Below are positions 16,102 through 24,543 of a DNA stretch of 64,000 nt, one piece after another. Made by a program: the position numbers and the translations under genes. Numbering within the stretch: the stretch's first letter is position 1; each line of letters opens with the position of its first letter. This stretch comes from Mucilaginibacter aquariorum (GTDB taxonomy: Bacteria; Bacteroidota; Bacteroidia; Sphingobacteriales; Sphingobacteriaceae). Location of the stretch: NCBI RefSeq assembly GCF_024498135.1, contig NZ_JANHOH010000002.1, positions 124,001 to 188,000 of the forward strand. Direction: 5' to 3'. The notes beneath the pieces are model-generated. The model was not told where the DNA came from. It did no database searches and saw only the letters and a list, made by a program, of their open reading frames with translations.

Positions 16102-16484
16102 AATTATTCATTTATAGATGTTAAATTTTCAAACCCAAACTTCCGTCAGCTGTCGTACAAGCACAGCTTGATGTTGCACGTCTCAGGCAAAGTTGTAGCC
16201 TTCGTCTGAGAATACCTCACAACTTTTGCACACCTTGTGTTCTTTTTTTTGGATTCATTTTATCACAACTATGATCTATTAAGCACAAAAGTGCTCACCT
16301 GATCTAAATAAAATTCACACCTCATGTACGAGGTAGGTGTTTTTATACAAAAATGGGTTAAGAGAATTGGAATCTACTCCGAGTTTATCCGACTCGGACT
16401 TGCTATTTTGCAGAATGCACAATAGGTATAAATAGCAAAAGGTATCGCACAATGCGATACCTTGCTACTTTTAGCATACGTTAT
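16102..16484. other. 383-bp non-coding stretch with a series of hairpins
   Basis: No gene seen. Inverted repeats follow one another: CAAGC/GCTTG at about 16158-16170; GCAAAGTTGT near 16189 with a near-complement ACAACTTTTGC near 16220; ACCTC/GAGGT within about 16318-16335; CCGAGT (16379-16384) with ACTCGG (16392-16397); TTGCTATTT with AAATAGCAA (about 16400-16438); and the fic terminator at 16439-16463. The density is far above neighbouring gaps. A structured RNA, replication or transfer region is possible. Confidence 0.6.
16439..16463 (-). terminator. terminator of the fic gene
   Basis: AAGGTATCGCA (16439-16449) is exactly complementary to TGCGATACCTT (16453-16463) with a 3-base loop. Reading the minus strand it follows the fic stop by about 20 bases and ends in TTTTGC. 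Confidence 0.85.
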
Positions 16485-17591
16485 TTAAACTAAATTCAAT
16501 TGATAGCTTACCGACCTGCCAGCCCCTACTTGGGTAAGGATACCCATTTCGTTTAGCTGTTGTAAATCACGTGTAGCGGTAGCTTTAGAAGTTTTATTTA
16601 TGCTGATGTATTTCCTTGCTGTCATTCCACCTTCAAATCCCTGGTCGCCTTTTTCCATCATCTTATTGATAGCTTTTAGTTGTCGGTCATTAAGCTGATA
16701 TTTATAACGATCAAAAAAATGTGCCTTTTTCAAAGTAAACTGAACCATTTTTTTTGCATCACGCTGGGCTTCAAGAATCACCGAAGCAAAATAATTTATC
16801 CAGTGAGTGATTTCCAATGATCTTTGAGCTTCCTTAAGCGCTGCATAATAAGCAGCTTTGTTCCCCTCGATAGTTTTAGAAAGACTGAGCATTACAGGTC
16901 GCCCTAAAGATTGTGATAAAGCTTTTTCGGCAATCGCTCTACCGATACGGCCGTTTCCATCTTCAAAAGGATGTATAGATTCAAAATACAAGTGGGCTAT
17001 CGCCGATTTTAGCACCGCTTCGGCTATTCCAACTTTTAGTGGAAATATTGCTTTATTATACCATTGAACAAAGCGCTTCATTTCCCGTGGGACTTCTGAA
17101 GAAGGCGGTGCTTCGTAATGTACAACCTCGCGTCCATACGCACCAGAAACTACCTGCATCGGTTCAACTCCAATTCTCCACTGACCTGGCTTAATATGCT
17201 TTGAACCTGCCATCAACATTACATGCCATTCGAGAAGCGTATCCAAACGCAAAGGCTGATCAAACGATTTACGCACTTCTATCATCAGTTGAGCCACACC
17301 TCCGGCCCGCTGATCTTTAACATAGATCGGGCTAAGATTTAATCCCAAATTATTTCGGATAGATGACATTACATCTTCCCGGCTTAAAATTTCGCCTTCA
17401 ATCTCTGATGTTTTAACTGCTTCAGATAACATTAGCTGTAATAAGGTTTCCTGTTTTAATTCATCAGATAAGCCCATAATCATGCCGTTAACCTCGCCGA
17501 TTTCCTCTGCCAAGGCAAGGATTAAAGGTTGTATTTTCTGTATTTCGTAAGTGAATTCAGGCCAGTTTGGAAGTTGCCAACTATATACCAT
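16485..17591 (-). CDS. Fic-family adenylyltransferase with winged helix
   Basis: 368 aa. Fic proteins transfer AMP (sometimes another nucleotide) to a protein hydroxyl group. The active-site loop is intact: HPFEDGNGRIGR starting at H207. An N-terminal inhibitory helix is present (TSEIEG, 61-66), the class II arrangement that keeps the enzyme off until the helix moves. The C-terminal 70 residues (RQLKAINKMMEKG...TARKYISINKTSKATATRDLQQLNEMGILTQVG) are a winged helix, so it can bind DNA and may regulate itself; a strong palindrome lies in its promoter. It may be a toxin-like or addiction function of the island. No separate antitoxin gene is seen, in keeping with the built-in inhibitor. Confidence 0.92.
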   Translation of the reverse strand: MVYSWQLPNWPEFTYEIQKIQPLILALAEEIGEVNGMIMGLSDELKQETLLQLMLSEAVKTSEIEGEILSREDVMSSIRNNLGLNLSPIYVKDQRAGGVAQLMIEVRKSFDQPLRLDTLLEWHVMLMAGSKHIKPGQWRIGVEPMQVVSGAYGREVVHYEAPPSSEVPREMKRFVQWYNKAIFPLKVGIAEAVLKSAIAHLYFESIHPFEDGNGRIGRAIAEKALSQSLGRPVMLSLSKTIEGNKAAYYAALKEAQRSLEITHWINYFASVILEAQRDAKKMVQFTLKKAHFFDRYKYQLNDRQLKAINKMMEKGDQGFEGGMTARKYISINKTSKATATRDLQQLNEMGILTQVGAGRSVSYQLNLV

Positions 17592-17662
17592 GAGCCGGTT
17601 ATTTATTTATTCAACTCAAATATAATAAAAACATGAGCCGATTAATTATTTAATCGGCTCAT
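17590..17662. promoter_or_regulatory. fic promoter and palindromic operator
   Basis: On the minus strand TATATTTG (17624-17617) matches TAnnTTTG, with the ATG 26 bases further. Just upstream is a perfect 13-bp inverted repeat, ATGAGCCGATTAA (17633-17645) and its complement (17650-17662), covering the -35 region. A third half-site, ATGAGCCGGTTA, lies at 17590-17601 on the start codon. This layout suggests repression by a dimeric winged-helix protein, possibly Fic itself. It could also help end integrase transcription. Confidence 0.7.
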
Positions 17663-17694
17663 ATTTATTTATTATACAAAATAGAGCTTATTTT

Positions 17695-18915
17695 TTATCC
17701 TAACTTGTTTCGCAAAACAGCCATATCATCACTAACTTTTTGCTCAATTACCTTAGCATAGATTTGCGTTGTGCCAATCTTCGTATGCCCTAACATCTTA
17801 CTTACTGTTTCAATCGGCACATTGTTAGACAGAGTAACGGTTGTTGCAAAAGTATGGCGGGCTATATGTGAGGTTAAATTTTTATCGATAACACATAAAT
17901 CCGCGATCTCCTTTAGATAGCTATTCATCTTCTGATTACTCAACAATGGGAATAACGTTCCATTATTTATAGCCCTGTAGTCAGTCTCATACTTTTTTAA
18001 AATTGCAACAGCTTTCGGTAATAACGGCGTATTAACCGGGATCAATGTTTTGTTCCGTTTAGTTTTAATCCATAAACCATTGTCAATTCCGACGACGATA
18101 TTAGAACGGGTAAGATTGATTGCATCGATATAAGCTAAACCTGTGTAACAACAGAACACAAAAAGGTCTCTAACGTAATCTAATCTGGGGAGAGCGAACG
18201 TTTTAGCTTCCAATGCTGATAACTCTGTCTTATTAAGGTATTGACGAGCCTCATGTCTTATCTTTATCCGGTAGCCAAAGAAAGGGTTTTTACCAATCCA
18301 GTCAAGACTAATAGCCAGGTTCAGCATTTTCTTCAAACGGATCAGGTGTGTCATTGCACCTGTATTACCAATAGGCTTTTTGTTCTTTTTAGGTTGATAA
18401 TCACGTAAGAAATTTTCAAAATCGGATAGGAATTTAAAATTGACGTCTTTAAGAGAAAGATCCTTTTTATGATAACGTGCATTAATAAATTCAGAAAGAT
18501 AGCGCTGCGTAGTTAAGTAATGACTAAGCGTATTTTCATTCAACTTATGTTTTTCCCTTTCATTATGAAATTTAAAAAGCGACTGCAAAGTGTGTTCAAC
18601 CTCTTCTACGCGCAAAAATGTAATTTTAACATCTGCCGCGGTAATGACTTTCTTTTTAAGCTGTAATTCACGGTAACACTCTCCAAATTCGGTTCTGACT
18701 TCGGATAAATAATTATTCAATGATTTGACTTCGTCTTTAGCCCCTTTACCGGCTCCCTTTCGGATATCCCATGACTTTGGGTCGATCCATTGCTTCAGGC
18801 CGATAAGAATTCGGTCTGTGTTTACGGTAATTCGTGCGTACACAGGGGCCTTGCCCTCTTTTAACTTATCCTGGCGGATAAGAAAATGTACGCCAAATGT
18901 GTTTGTTGTTTTCAT
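17695..18915 (-). CDS. tyrosine recombinase (site-specific integrase)
   Basis: 406 aa, Bacteroidota type: N-terminal arm-binding domain (about 1-100), SAM-like core-binding domain (about 105-215) and C-terminal catalytic domain. Visible catalytic residues: the beta-hairpin Lys (KTKRNKTLIPVN), HIARHTF (H-x2-R), and LGHTKIGTTQIYAK with the second His and nucleophile Tyr. The usual first Arg (TGxR) is replaced: the segment reads YTGLAYIDAINL, with Ala in its place. IntDOT and many Bacteroidota integrases also lack this Arg. It lies 295 bases from the 3' end of tRNA-Phe, so it most likely inserted the island there. Confidence 0.94.
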   Translation of the reverse strand: MKTTNTFGVHFLIRQDKLKEGKAPVYARITVNTDRILIGLKQWIDPKSWDIRKGAGKGAKDEVKSLNNYLSEVRTEFGECYRELQLKKKVITAADVKITFLRVEEVEHTLQSLFKFHNEREKHKLNENTLSHYLTTQRYLSEFINARYHKKDLSLKDVNFKFLSDFENFLRDYQPKKNKKPIGNTGAMTHLIRLKKMLNLAISLDWIGKNPFFGYRIKIRHEARQYLNKTELSALEAKTFALPRLDYVRDLFVFCCYTGLAYIDAINLTRSNIVVGIDNGLWIKTKRNKTLIPVNTPLLPKAVAILKKYETDYRAINNGTLFPLLSNQKMNSYLKEIADLCVIDKNLTSHIARHTFATTVTLSNNVPIETVSKMLGHTKIGTTQIYAKVIEQKVSDDMAVLRNKLG

Positions 18916-19153
18916 TTAATACTGTTTGTTTTGTTACGATTTGACAAATAGGTGCAAAACGTTCCTTAAAAACTGGTATCAAAAAGGCTCAAAATGGGTT
19001 AAAATAACCCGATTTTATTTGGCGTAATTAACTGTATTACAGATAATTATACCGCTTTCTGATACCTCGAAGGTAAGGAACTAAAACAGGTATCCTTTTA
19101 GGTATCATAAACATTGAGAAACTATGGGTTATTTTGATCTGGTAGGAAACAAA

Positions 19154-19186
19154 AAAACCCTGTAAATCAGATATTTACAGGGTTTT
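19154..19186 (-). terminator. terminator downstream of tRNA-Phe
   Basis: AAAACCCTGTAAAT (19154-19167) is exactly complementary to 19173-19186 with a 5-base loop. On the minus strand it follows the tRNA 3' end by 25 bases and ends in a run of T. It works in both directions on paper. Confidence 0.85.
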
Positions 19187-19210
19187 GATTGGAGTTGACA
19201 CTCATTTTAG

Positions 19211-19283
19211 TGGTATCAGCTGGGATCGAACCAGCGACACAAGGATTTTCAGTCCTTTGCTCTACCGACTGAGCTATGATACC
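19211..19283 (-). tRNA. tRNA-Phe (GAA)
   Basis: 73 nt. Acceptor GGTATCA pairs with TGATACC, discriminator A at 19211; anticodon stem AAGGA/TCCTT with loop CTGAAAA gives anticodon GAA; T-arm contains GGTTCGATCCC. The 3' end faces the island and the integrase, the usual position of an attachment site. CCA is not encoded. Confidence 0.96.
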
Positions 19284-19300
19284 GCTCCGTTTAAGGTCTG

Positions 19301-19308
19301 CAAATGTA
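19301..19308 (-). promoter_or_regulatory. -7 element of tRNA-Phe promoter
   Basis: TACATTTG on the minus strand matches TAnnTTTG and lies 18 bases upstream of the tRNA 5' end. The -33 element is not clear. Confidence 0.55.
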
Positions 19309-19565
19309 GCGTTTTTTTTATTTCTGGAAAGATTTTTTTCATTTTTAGTTGAATTTAAACATCAATATGGTTGTTTAGGCACGGTGTGTTCTTGAATTTC
19401 AATGCTTTATAAGCTAAAAATTATTTTAATATTTTTTCTGCCGGCACATTTTCATAAGTCACTTATTTAAACAAATTCTAAGTTCAAAACATTTCGGTAA
19501 TATCTACCTTTACTTTAAATCAAATTCCTACTTTAGCTTTAAATTACTATGCACGCATAATATAT

Positions 19566-20864
19566 ATGGTCGGACAGGTTATATTTATCATCATTTTACT
19601 GGGAGCCGTTTACTTGTTTGGTAAAAATGTGGCTAAGGTACGTCGCAATATACTTTTAGGCAGGGATACTGATAGGAGCGATCGCCCGGCCGAACGTTGG
19701 GCTATAATGGCCAAAGTAGCGTTAGGGCAAACCAAAATGGTAAAACGCCCGGTTGCAGCGGTAATGCACTTTTTTATCTATGTAGGTTTTGTGATCATCA
19801 ACCTGGAAGTGCTGGAGATCATGATAGACGGTATCTTCGGTTCGCACCGCATCTTCTCGAAACTATTAGGCAGCTTGTACGGCCTGCTGATTGGTGGGTT
19901 TGAGATATTGGCGCTTCTGGTACTGGTGTCCTGCGTGGTTTTCCTGGCAAGGCGCAATATCCTTAAATTAAAACGCTTTAGCGGGATAGAGATGACTGTC
20001 TGGCCAAAATCCGACGCGAACTATATCCTTACTATCGAAATTCTGTTAATGACGGCTTTCCTTACCATGAACGCCGCCGATTATAAATTGCAGCTTTTAC
20101 ATTTTGGCCATTACGTACAAGCGGGAAGTTTTCCTGTAAGTGAGTTTATTTCGCCGCTGCTGCCATCTGGTGCCAATGCATTGGCTAATATTGAACGTGG
20201 CTGCTGGTGGTTCCATATTATAGGGATACTGGCGTTTTTAAATTATCTGCCGTATTCCAAGCACTTCCATATCCTGCTGGCCTTCCCTAATGTTTATTAT
20301 TCGAATTTAAAACCAAAAGGCGAGTTTACAGATATGGCATCGGTTACCAACGAGGTTAAGGCTATGCTCAACCCATCATTTGTCCCCGAGGCTACCGAGG
20401 TAAGCCGTTTTGGGGTGAAGGATGTAACAGACCTTAGCTGGAAAAATCTGATGGAGGCTTATACCTGTACCGAGTGTGGCAGGTGTACATCTGTTTGCCC
20501 GGCCAATATTACGGGCAAGCTTTTATCGCCCCGTAAAATTATGATGGATACCCGCGATAGGCTGGTAGAAGTTGGCAATAACATAGACAAGCACGGCAAA
20601 GATCATACCGACGATAAAACTTTACTGGATAACTACATCACTCGCGAGGAGTTATGGGCTTGTACCACCTGTAACGCCTGTGTAGAGGCTTGCCCGGTTA
20701 ACATTAACCCACTGGAGATCATTACCGAGATGCGCCGCTACATGGTGATGGAAGAATCGCAGGCACCGGCGAGCTTGAATAATATGTTCGGCAATATGGA
20801 AAACAACGGCGCCCCCTGGAAATACAGCCAGGCCGATAGATTGAACTGGGCAGAGAAAGAATAA
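19566..20864 (+). CDS. membrane-bound 4Fe-4S reductase subunit (HdrC/NarI-like fusion)
   Basis: 432 aa. About five TM helices in the N-terminal 245 residues, with the layout of a haem b/quinone-reactive NarI-like domain, then a cytoplasmic ferredoxin domain with two 4Fe-4S clusters: CTECGRCTSVCP (about 300-315) and CTTCNACVEACP (about 365-380). Family role: passes electrons between a soluble partner and the quinone pool. The CCG-domain protein two genes on is its HdrB/HdrD-like partner, so together they form a heterodisulfide-reductase-like complex of unknown donor. First core gene after the tRNA. Start ATG at 19566 follows a 282-bp AT-rich gap with no other gene. Confidence 0.9.
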   Translation: MVGQVIFIIILLGAVYLFGKNVAKVRRNILLGRDTDRSDRPAERWAIMAKVALGQTKMVKRPVAAVMHFFIYVGFVIINLEVLEIMIDGIFGSHRIFSKLLGSLYGLLIGGFEILALLVLVSCVVFLARRNILKLKRFSGIEMTVWPKSDANYILTIEILLMTAFLTMNAADYKLQLLHFGHYVQAGSFPVSEFISPLLPSGANALANIERGCWWFHIIGILAFLNYLPYSKHFHILLAFPNVYYSNLKPKGEFTDMASVTNEVKAMLNPSFVPEATEVSRFGVKDVTDLSWKNLMEAYTCTECGRCTSVCPANITGKLLSPRKIMMDTRDRLVEVGNNIDKHGKDHTDDKTLLDNYITREELWACTTCNACVEACPVNINPLEIITEMRRYMVMEESQAPASLNNMFGNMENNGAPWKYSQADRLNWAEKE

Positions 20865-20876
20865 CAGATACTAAGA

Positions 20877-21305
20877 ATGGCAGAAGAGTTAGAAGCAAAA
20901 TACATAGCATTTATAGAAAAAGTTGCTGCAACCAAGCAGGTTTGGGGTTTAAAGAGCAAAACAGGCTGGGCTAATGCCGACGCCACCGGGAACGAAGAGG
21001 TTGCCGTAATTCCGTTTTGGTCGGAGAGGGGGCTTGCCAAGATTTGCGCCCGCGACGATTGGAAAAGCTATTTGCCAACCGAAATTCCGTTAGCTGTTTT
21101 TTTAGAGGATTGGTGTATGGGTATGGCTGAGAATGAAACCCTGGCAGGTATTGATTGGGATGCCAAAATGTTTGGAACGGAAGCAGATGCATTGGTGGTA
21201 ACACTTGATCTTTTGAATAGGTTAAGCGCCATCAATTCCGCCATCACGTTTACCAATTACAGTAGTATTAACGAGTTTATAACCCAGATAAGCGAAGAAG
21301 AATAA
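20877..21305 (+). CDS. DUF2750 protein
   Basis: 142 aa, soluble, no signal. It fits DUF2750 along most of its length: FIEKVAATKQVWGLKSKTGW, VIPFWSERGLAKICA..DW, IPLAVFLEDWCMGM and GIDWDAKMFGTEADAL. Function unknown. It is sandwiched 12 bases after one Fe-S reductase gene and overlaps the next by one base (TAATG), so it is probably co-translated with them. Confidence 0.85.
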   Translation: MAEELEAKYIAFIEKVAATKQVWGLKSKTGWANADATGNEEVAVIPFWSERGLAKICARDDWKSYLPTEIPLAVFLEDWCMGMAENETLAGIDWDAKMFGTEADALVVTLDLLNRLSAINSAITFTNYSSINEFITQISEEE

Positions 21306-22093
21306 TGGAGCAAAAGATACCAACCATGGCCGAAATGGCTGCCGAAGGCAAAGAACCTGAGATACTATTCTGGGTAGGCTGTGCAGGCAGTTTTGACGAG
21401 CGTGCGCAAAAAATAACCCGCGATATATGTAAGATTCTACACCATGTAGGCATCAGCTACGCAGTATTGGGTACCGAAGAAAGTTGCACCGGCGACCCGG
21501 CCAAGCGCGCGGGTAACGAATTTTTGTTCCAGATGCAGGCAATGGTTAATATTGAGGTATTAAATGGTTATAATATAAAAAAGATTGTAACAGGATGTCC
21601 GCATTGTTTTAACACCATCCGTAACGAATACCCCGGCCTTGGCGGTACTTACGAGGTGATCCATCATACGCAGCTAATACAATCGCTGATAGATGAAGGT
21701 AAGCTAAAGGCCGAAGGCGGCGAAAGTTTTAAAGGCCGTAAAATAACTTTCCACGACCCATGTTACCTTGGCCGTGGAAACAACGTTTATGAAGCACCAC
21801 GCGCGGCTTTAGAAATATTAGATACCGAATTGGTAGAAATGAAACGCTGCAAGAGCAATGGATTGTGCTGCGGCGCCGGCGGTGCGCAAATGTTTAAAGA
21901 ACCCGAGCCCGGCAAAAAAGATATTAACGACGAGCGCATGCTTGATGTGCTGGAAACCGGCGCGCAGATAGTAGCATCGGGTTGCCCGTTTTGTATGACC
22001 ATGCTGACCGATGGTGTTAAGCACATGGAAAAAGAACAGGAAATAAAAGTGCTGGATATTGCTGAAATAACGGTTAGGGCTAACGGATTATAA
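21305..22093 (+). CDS. CCG-domain Fe-S protein (HdrB/HdrD/LutA-like)
   Basis: 262 aa with two cysteine-rich CCG modules: an N-terminal FWVGCAGSFDERA...C and VTGCPHCFNT, then FHDPCYLGRGN...LCCGAGGAQMF and ASGCPFCMTML. Such modules hold a noncubane 4Fe-4S cluster and occur in heterodisulfide reductase, lactate oxidation (LutA) and GlpC proteins. It is the likely soluble catalytic partner of the membrane Fe-S protein two genes upstream. Bacteroidota without methanogenic thiols use such pairs with other donors; the substrate is not known. Confidence 0.9.
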   Translation: MEQKIPTMAEMAAEGKEPEILFWVGCAGSFDERAQKITRDICKILHHVGISYAVLGTEESCTGDPAKRAGNEFLFQMQAMVNIEVLNGYNIKKIVTGCPHCFNTIRNEYPGLGGTYEVIHHTQLIQSLIDEGKLKAEGGESFKGRKITFHDPCYLGRGNNVYEAPRAALEILDTELVEMKRCKSNGLCCGAGGAQMFKEPEPGKKDINDERMLDVLETGAQIVASGCPFCMTMLTDGVKHMEKEQEIKVLDIAEITVRANGL

Positions 22094-22213
22094 GGATCAA
22101 ATTATAAATATATAGGTCGTAATAGGGGTGATATAGGTGTGCAAATAGGGTGTAATTAGCTGGTAATTAAAAATTAACAACAGTTACTTTTAATATCCTA
22201 AACCTTATCACTT

Positions 22214-23896
22214 ATGAATTTATCGCAAACACCGCCAATCGGCAGTGATGGCTATTACCATCCCTCCAACGAAAATGAACTAATATCTCTTGTACAAAAA
22301 GCCGCTGCCGAATCGCTCGGGATCAGGTGCAGGGGCGCAGCCCACTCATTGTCGCACGCCATTTATACCGATCCGGGGCAGGGGTTCCCACAACTGCCTA
22401 ATGTTGTTTCAGAACAAAAACCACCGCAAGGCTCTAACCTGAATATCATTTTTGATAAATACAATAAACTTGTTTGGATAGACGAGGCAAAAGGTATTAT
22501 TGAGGTAGAAGCTGGTATTCACCTTGGTTTAGATCCCGAAGACCCCACAGGCGCATCAACCTTACAAAACAGTTTGCTATACCAGGCTTTTCAAAAAGGT
22601 TTTACACTGACCGATCTGGGTGGTATTTCGCATCAAACAGTAAGTGGGTTTTTAATGACAGGCTCTGCAGGCGGGTCTTTATGGTATACACTCGAAGAAA
22701 ATATCATGGGCCTTTCCATTATTGATGGCAATGGCACGCTGGAATGGTTTAATAAAGATGATGAAAAATTTGGCGCGATAGCCCTTTCATTGGGCTTGCT
22801 TGGCATTGTTAGCAAAGTGCGGTTACAGCTAACGCCTAACTTTAATATTTACGGACAGCAGATCACTTATCCTACAGCGCTTGCTAGCTGCCCTATCGAT
22901 CTGTTAGGTAACGGAACCGACGACAAGCCCGGGTTGGAAACATTTTTAAAGCAAACTCCATATTCCAGGTTGTTATGGTGGCCGCAAGATAAAGTTAACC
23001 GGATAGTGATATGGGAAGCTTCGCGCGGGGCGGTAATGCCCATATTTGACCCTGTGCCATATGAAGAATTTGCTGATGATTCCTTTTTAACTAATGTGGA
23101 GCAACTGCTGGCTGCCATGTTATTTACTATGTTAGGGAACAGCAAATTCGCTGTTGTTTGGGAAAAGCTTAAGCCCTCGTTTGCCGAATTTGAAAAGCTT
23201 ACCGCACAATTATGGAACAGCAGGTTTTTTGCTGGCCTGGTAACGTTCATCCTCAAAATAATTGGGTTTTTGCTTACCTTATTTTTTATGACGTTTAAAG
23301 GGTTGCTTCGTGGAGTGTACCCAATGATGATTGACACTTTGCAGCCCTTAACTAAAAAAGGAAAGCCACAAATGTTTATGGATTATACCTACAGCAGCTT
23401 ACCTATGGATAACAACGCCAACGATATTATGATGGGCACTGAGTTTACCGAGATCTGGATACCCTTGCAAGATACCGCGCGCGCCATGAAACTGTTGGAC
23501 GAAATGTTTACAAAAGACAAATTTAAAGCCACAGGTTATTACTCAACCGAACTGTACGCGGGTAAGCAAAGCTCTTTTTGGCTAAGTCCGGCGTTTGAGC
23601 GGGATGTGTTAAGAATAGACTTTTTTTGGTTTACCACCAATGAAGGTAACCCGGCAAATAAGGATGGGTTTTTCGCCCAGTTTTGGGAAGAGCTGCGTAA
23701 GCAGGATATACCATTCAGATTGCATTGGGCTAAGTTTTTGCCTGAGTACGATTATGAGAATTGGGCAGCATACTTAAAAGATCAATACCCGCGCTGGGAC
23801 GATTTTATGAGCCTTCGCGAAAAACGCGATCCAAAGAATATTTTCTTAAATAATTATTGGTCGCTGCACTTGTTTGGTAAACCAAAAGGCGCTTAG
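22214..23896 (+). CDS. FAD-linked oxidase (aldonolactone oxidase-like) with membrane insert
   Basis: 560 aa. The N-terminal part is a PCMH-type FAD domain: CRGAAHSLSHA has the His position used for covalent FAD attachment in the family, with GGISHQTVSGFLMTGSAGGS further on. The C-terminus matches sugar-lactone oxidases (FRLHWAKFLPEYD; RDPKNIFLNNYW). Unlike typical members it has a hydrophobic insert near residues 340-370 (FFAGLVTFILKIIGFLLTLF), which should sit in or on the membrane. Substrate unknown; an alditol or aldonolactone oxidised with O2 or the quinone pool is likely. A terminator follows. Confidence 0.85.
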   Translation: MNLSQTPPIGSDGYYHPSNENELISLVQKAAAESLGIRCRGAAHSLSHAIYTDPGQGFPQLPNVVSEQKPPQGSNLNIIFDKYNKLVWIDEAKGIIEVEAGIHLGLDPEDPTGASTLQNSLLYQAFQKGFTLTDLGGISHQTVSGFLMTGSAGGSLWYTLEENIMGLSIIDGNGTLEWFNKDDEKFGAIALSLGLLGIVSKVRLQLTPNFNIYGQQITYPTALASCPIDLLGNGTDDKPGLETFLKQTPYSRLLWWPQDKVNRIVIWEASRGAVMPIFDPVPYEEFADDSFLTNVEQLLAAMLFTMLGNSKFAVVWEKLKPSFAEFEKLTAQLWNSRFFAGLVTFILKIIGFLLTLFFMTFKGLLRGVYPMMIDTLQPLTKKGKPQMFMDYTYSSLPMDNNANDIMMGTEFTEIWIPLQDTARAMKLLDEMFTKDKFKATGYYSTELYAGKQSSFWLSPAFERDVLRIDFFWFTTNEGNPANKDGFFAQFWEELRKQDIPFRLHWAKFLPEYDYENWAAYLKDQYPRWDDFMSLREKRDPKNIFLNNYWSLHLFGKPKGA

Positions 23897-23910
23897 CAAT
23901 ATTATATATT

Positions 23911-23954
23911 AAATCCCTGGTTTGTTTCCTAAACAAGCCGGGGATTTTTCTTTT
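23911..23954 (+). terminator. terminator of FAD-linked oxidase
   Basis: AAATCCC..GG..GTTT at 23911-23927 pairs with AAAC..CC..GGGATTT at 23931-23947, followed by a T-rich run. Confidence 0.75.
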
Positions 23955-23967
23955 AACGGGTTATAAA

Positions 23968-24543
23968 TTACTTAATCCATACTGCAATAATCCCATTCTT
24001 CGCATTTTGGCTATAGTATTCTTTCGGGACAGGGTGTTTACTGTAATAGATGTCTGTAATAGAATCGATCGTAAGTTTTGATAGTTCTGCGTAACAATCA
24101 GTAGGGGATATCGGCTTTCCATTGATAAGCAATACCGGTTCTGTCGAGGCTGAATCAACAGGCTTTTGAGAAAGTTCCGGTTTGGCGTATTTACTTAATG
24201 CTGTTTTTAAAATGCCCTCTTTGTCTTTTACCGATTGCTTACCTTTGGTAACTATTAAAACTAAAAGCTTTCCCGGATTCTCGGTTGTTGGCAATAACTC
24301 TTCGTTCCAAAAAGGGTCAATACTTAATAAATTATTGTTTGCAAGCGATTTTAAATCATTATCTAATCTTACCGAATCTTTAGCTTCATAAACAACATTG
24401 TTAAACGCATAGCCCCATATTTTACTGGCTGTATAGGCCGAATCACACTTAATTAGCCATTCATCAATGTGTTGCTTATTTACATTCTGCCCCCTTACAT
24501 ATGGGCTAAATAATAATAGTATCGCCGCAAAAAGTAACTTCAT
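23968..24543 (-). CDS. exported protein with orphan TonB-plug-like C-terminus
   Basis: 191 aa. Cleavable signal peptide (LLFAAILLLFSPYVRGQ). The last 60 residues (PVLLINGKPISP...LTIDSITDIYYSKHPVPKEYYSQNAKNGIIAVWIK) look like the plug region of TonB-dependent receptors, without any barrel. Such small plug-like proteins are common in Bacteroidota and have no settled function. Its start overlaps the end of the upstream gene (ATGA), so they form a two-gene operon. Confidence 0.8.
   Translation of the reverse strand: MKLLFAAILLLFSPYVRGQNVNKQHIDEWLIKCDSAYTASKIWGYAFNNVVYEAKDSVRLDNDLKSLANNNLLSIDPFWNEELLPTTENPGKLLVLIVTKGKQSVKDKEGILKTALSKYAKPELSQKPVDSASTEPVLLINGKPISPTDCYAELSKLTIDSITDIYYSKHPVPKEYYSQNAKNGIIAVWIK

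Noticed and set aside
1..19300. CRISPR array or cas genes among the island repeats
   Set aside because: The repeats are inverted and not evenly spaced; no cas gene is seen.
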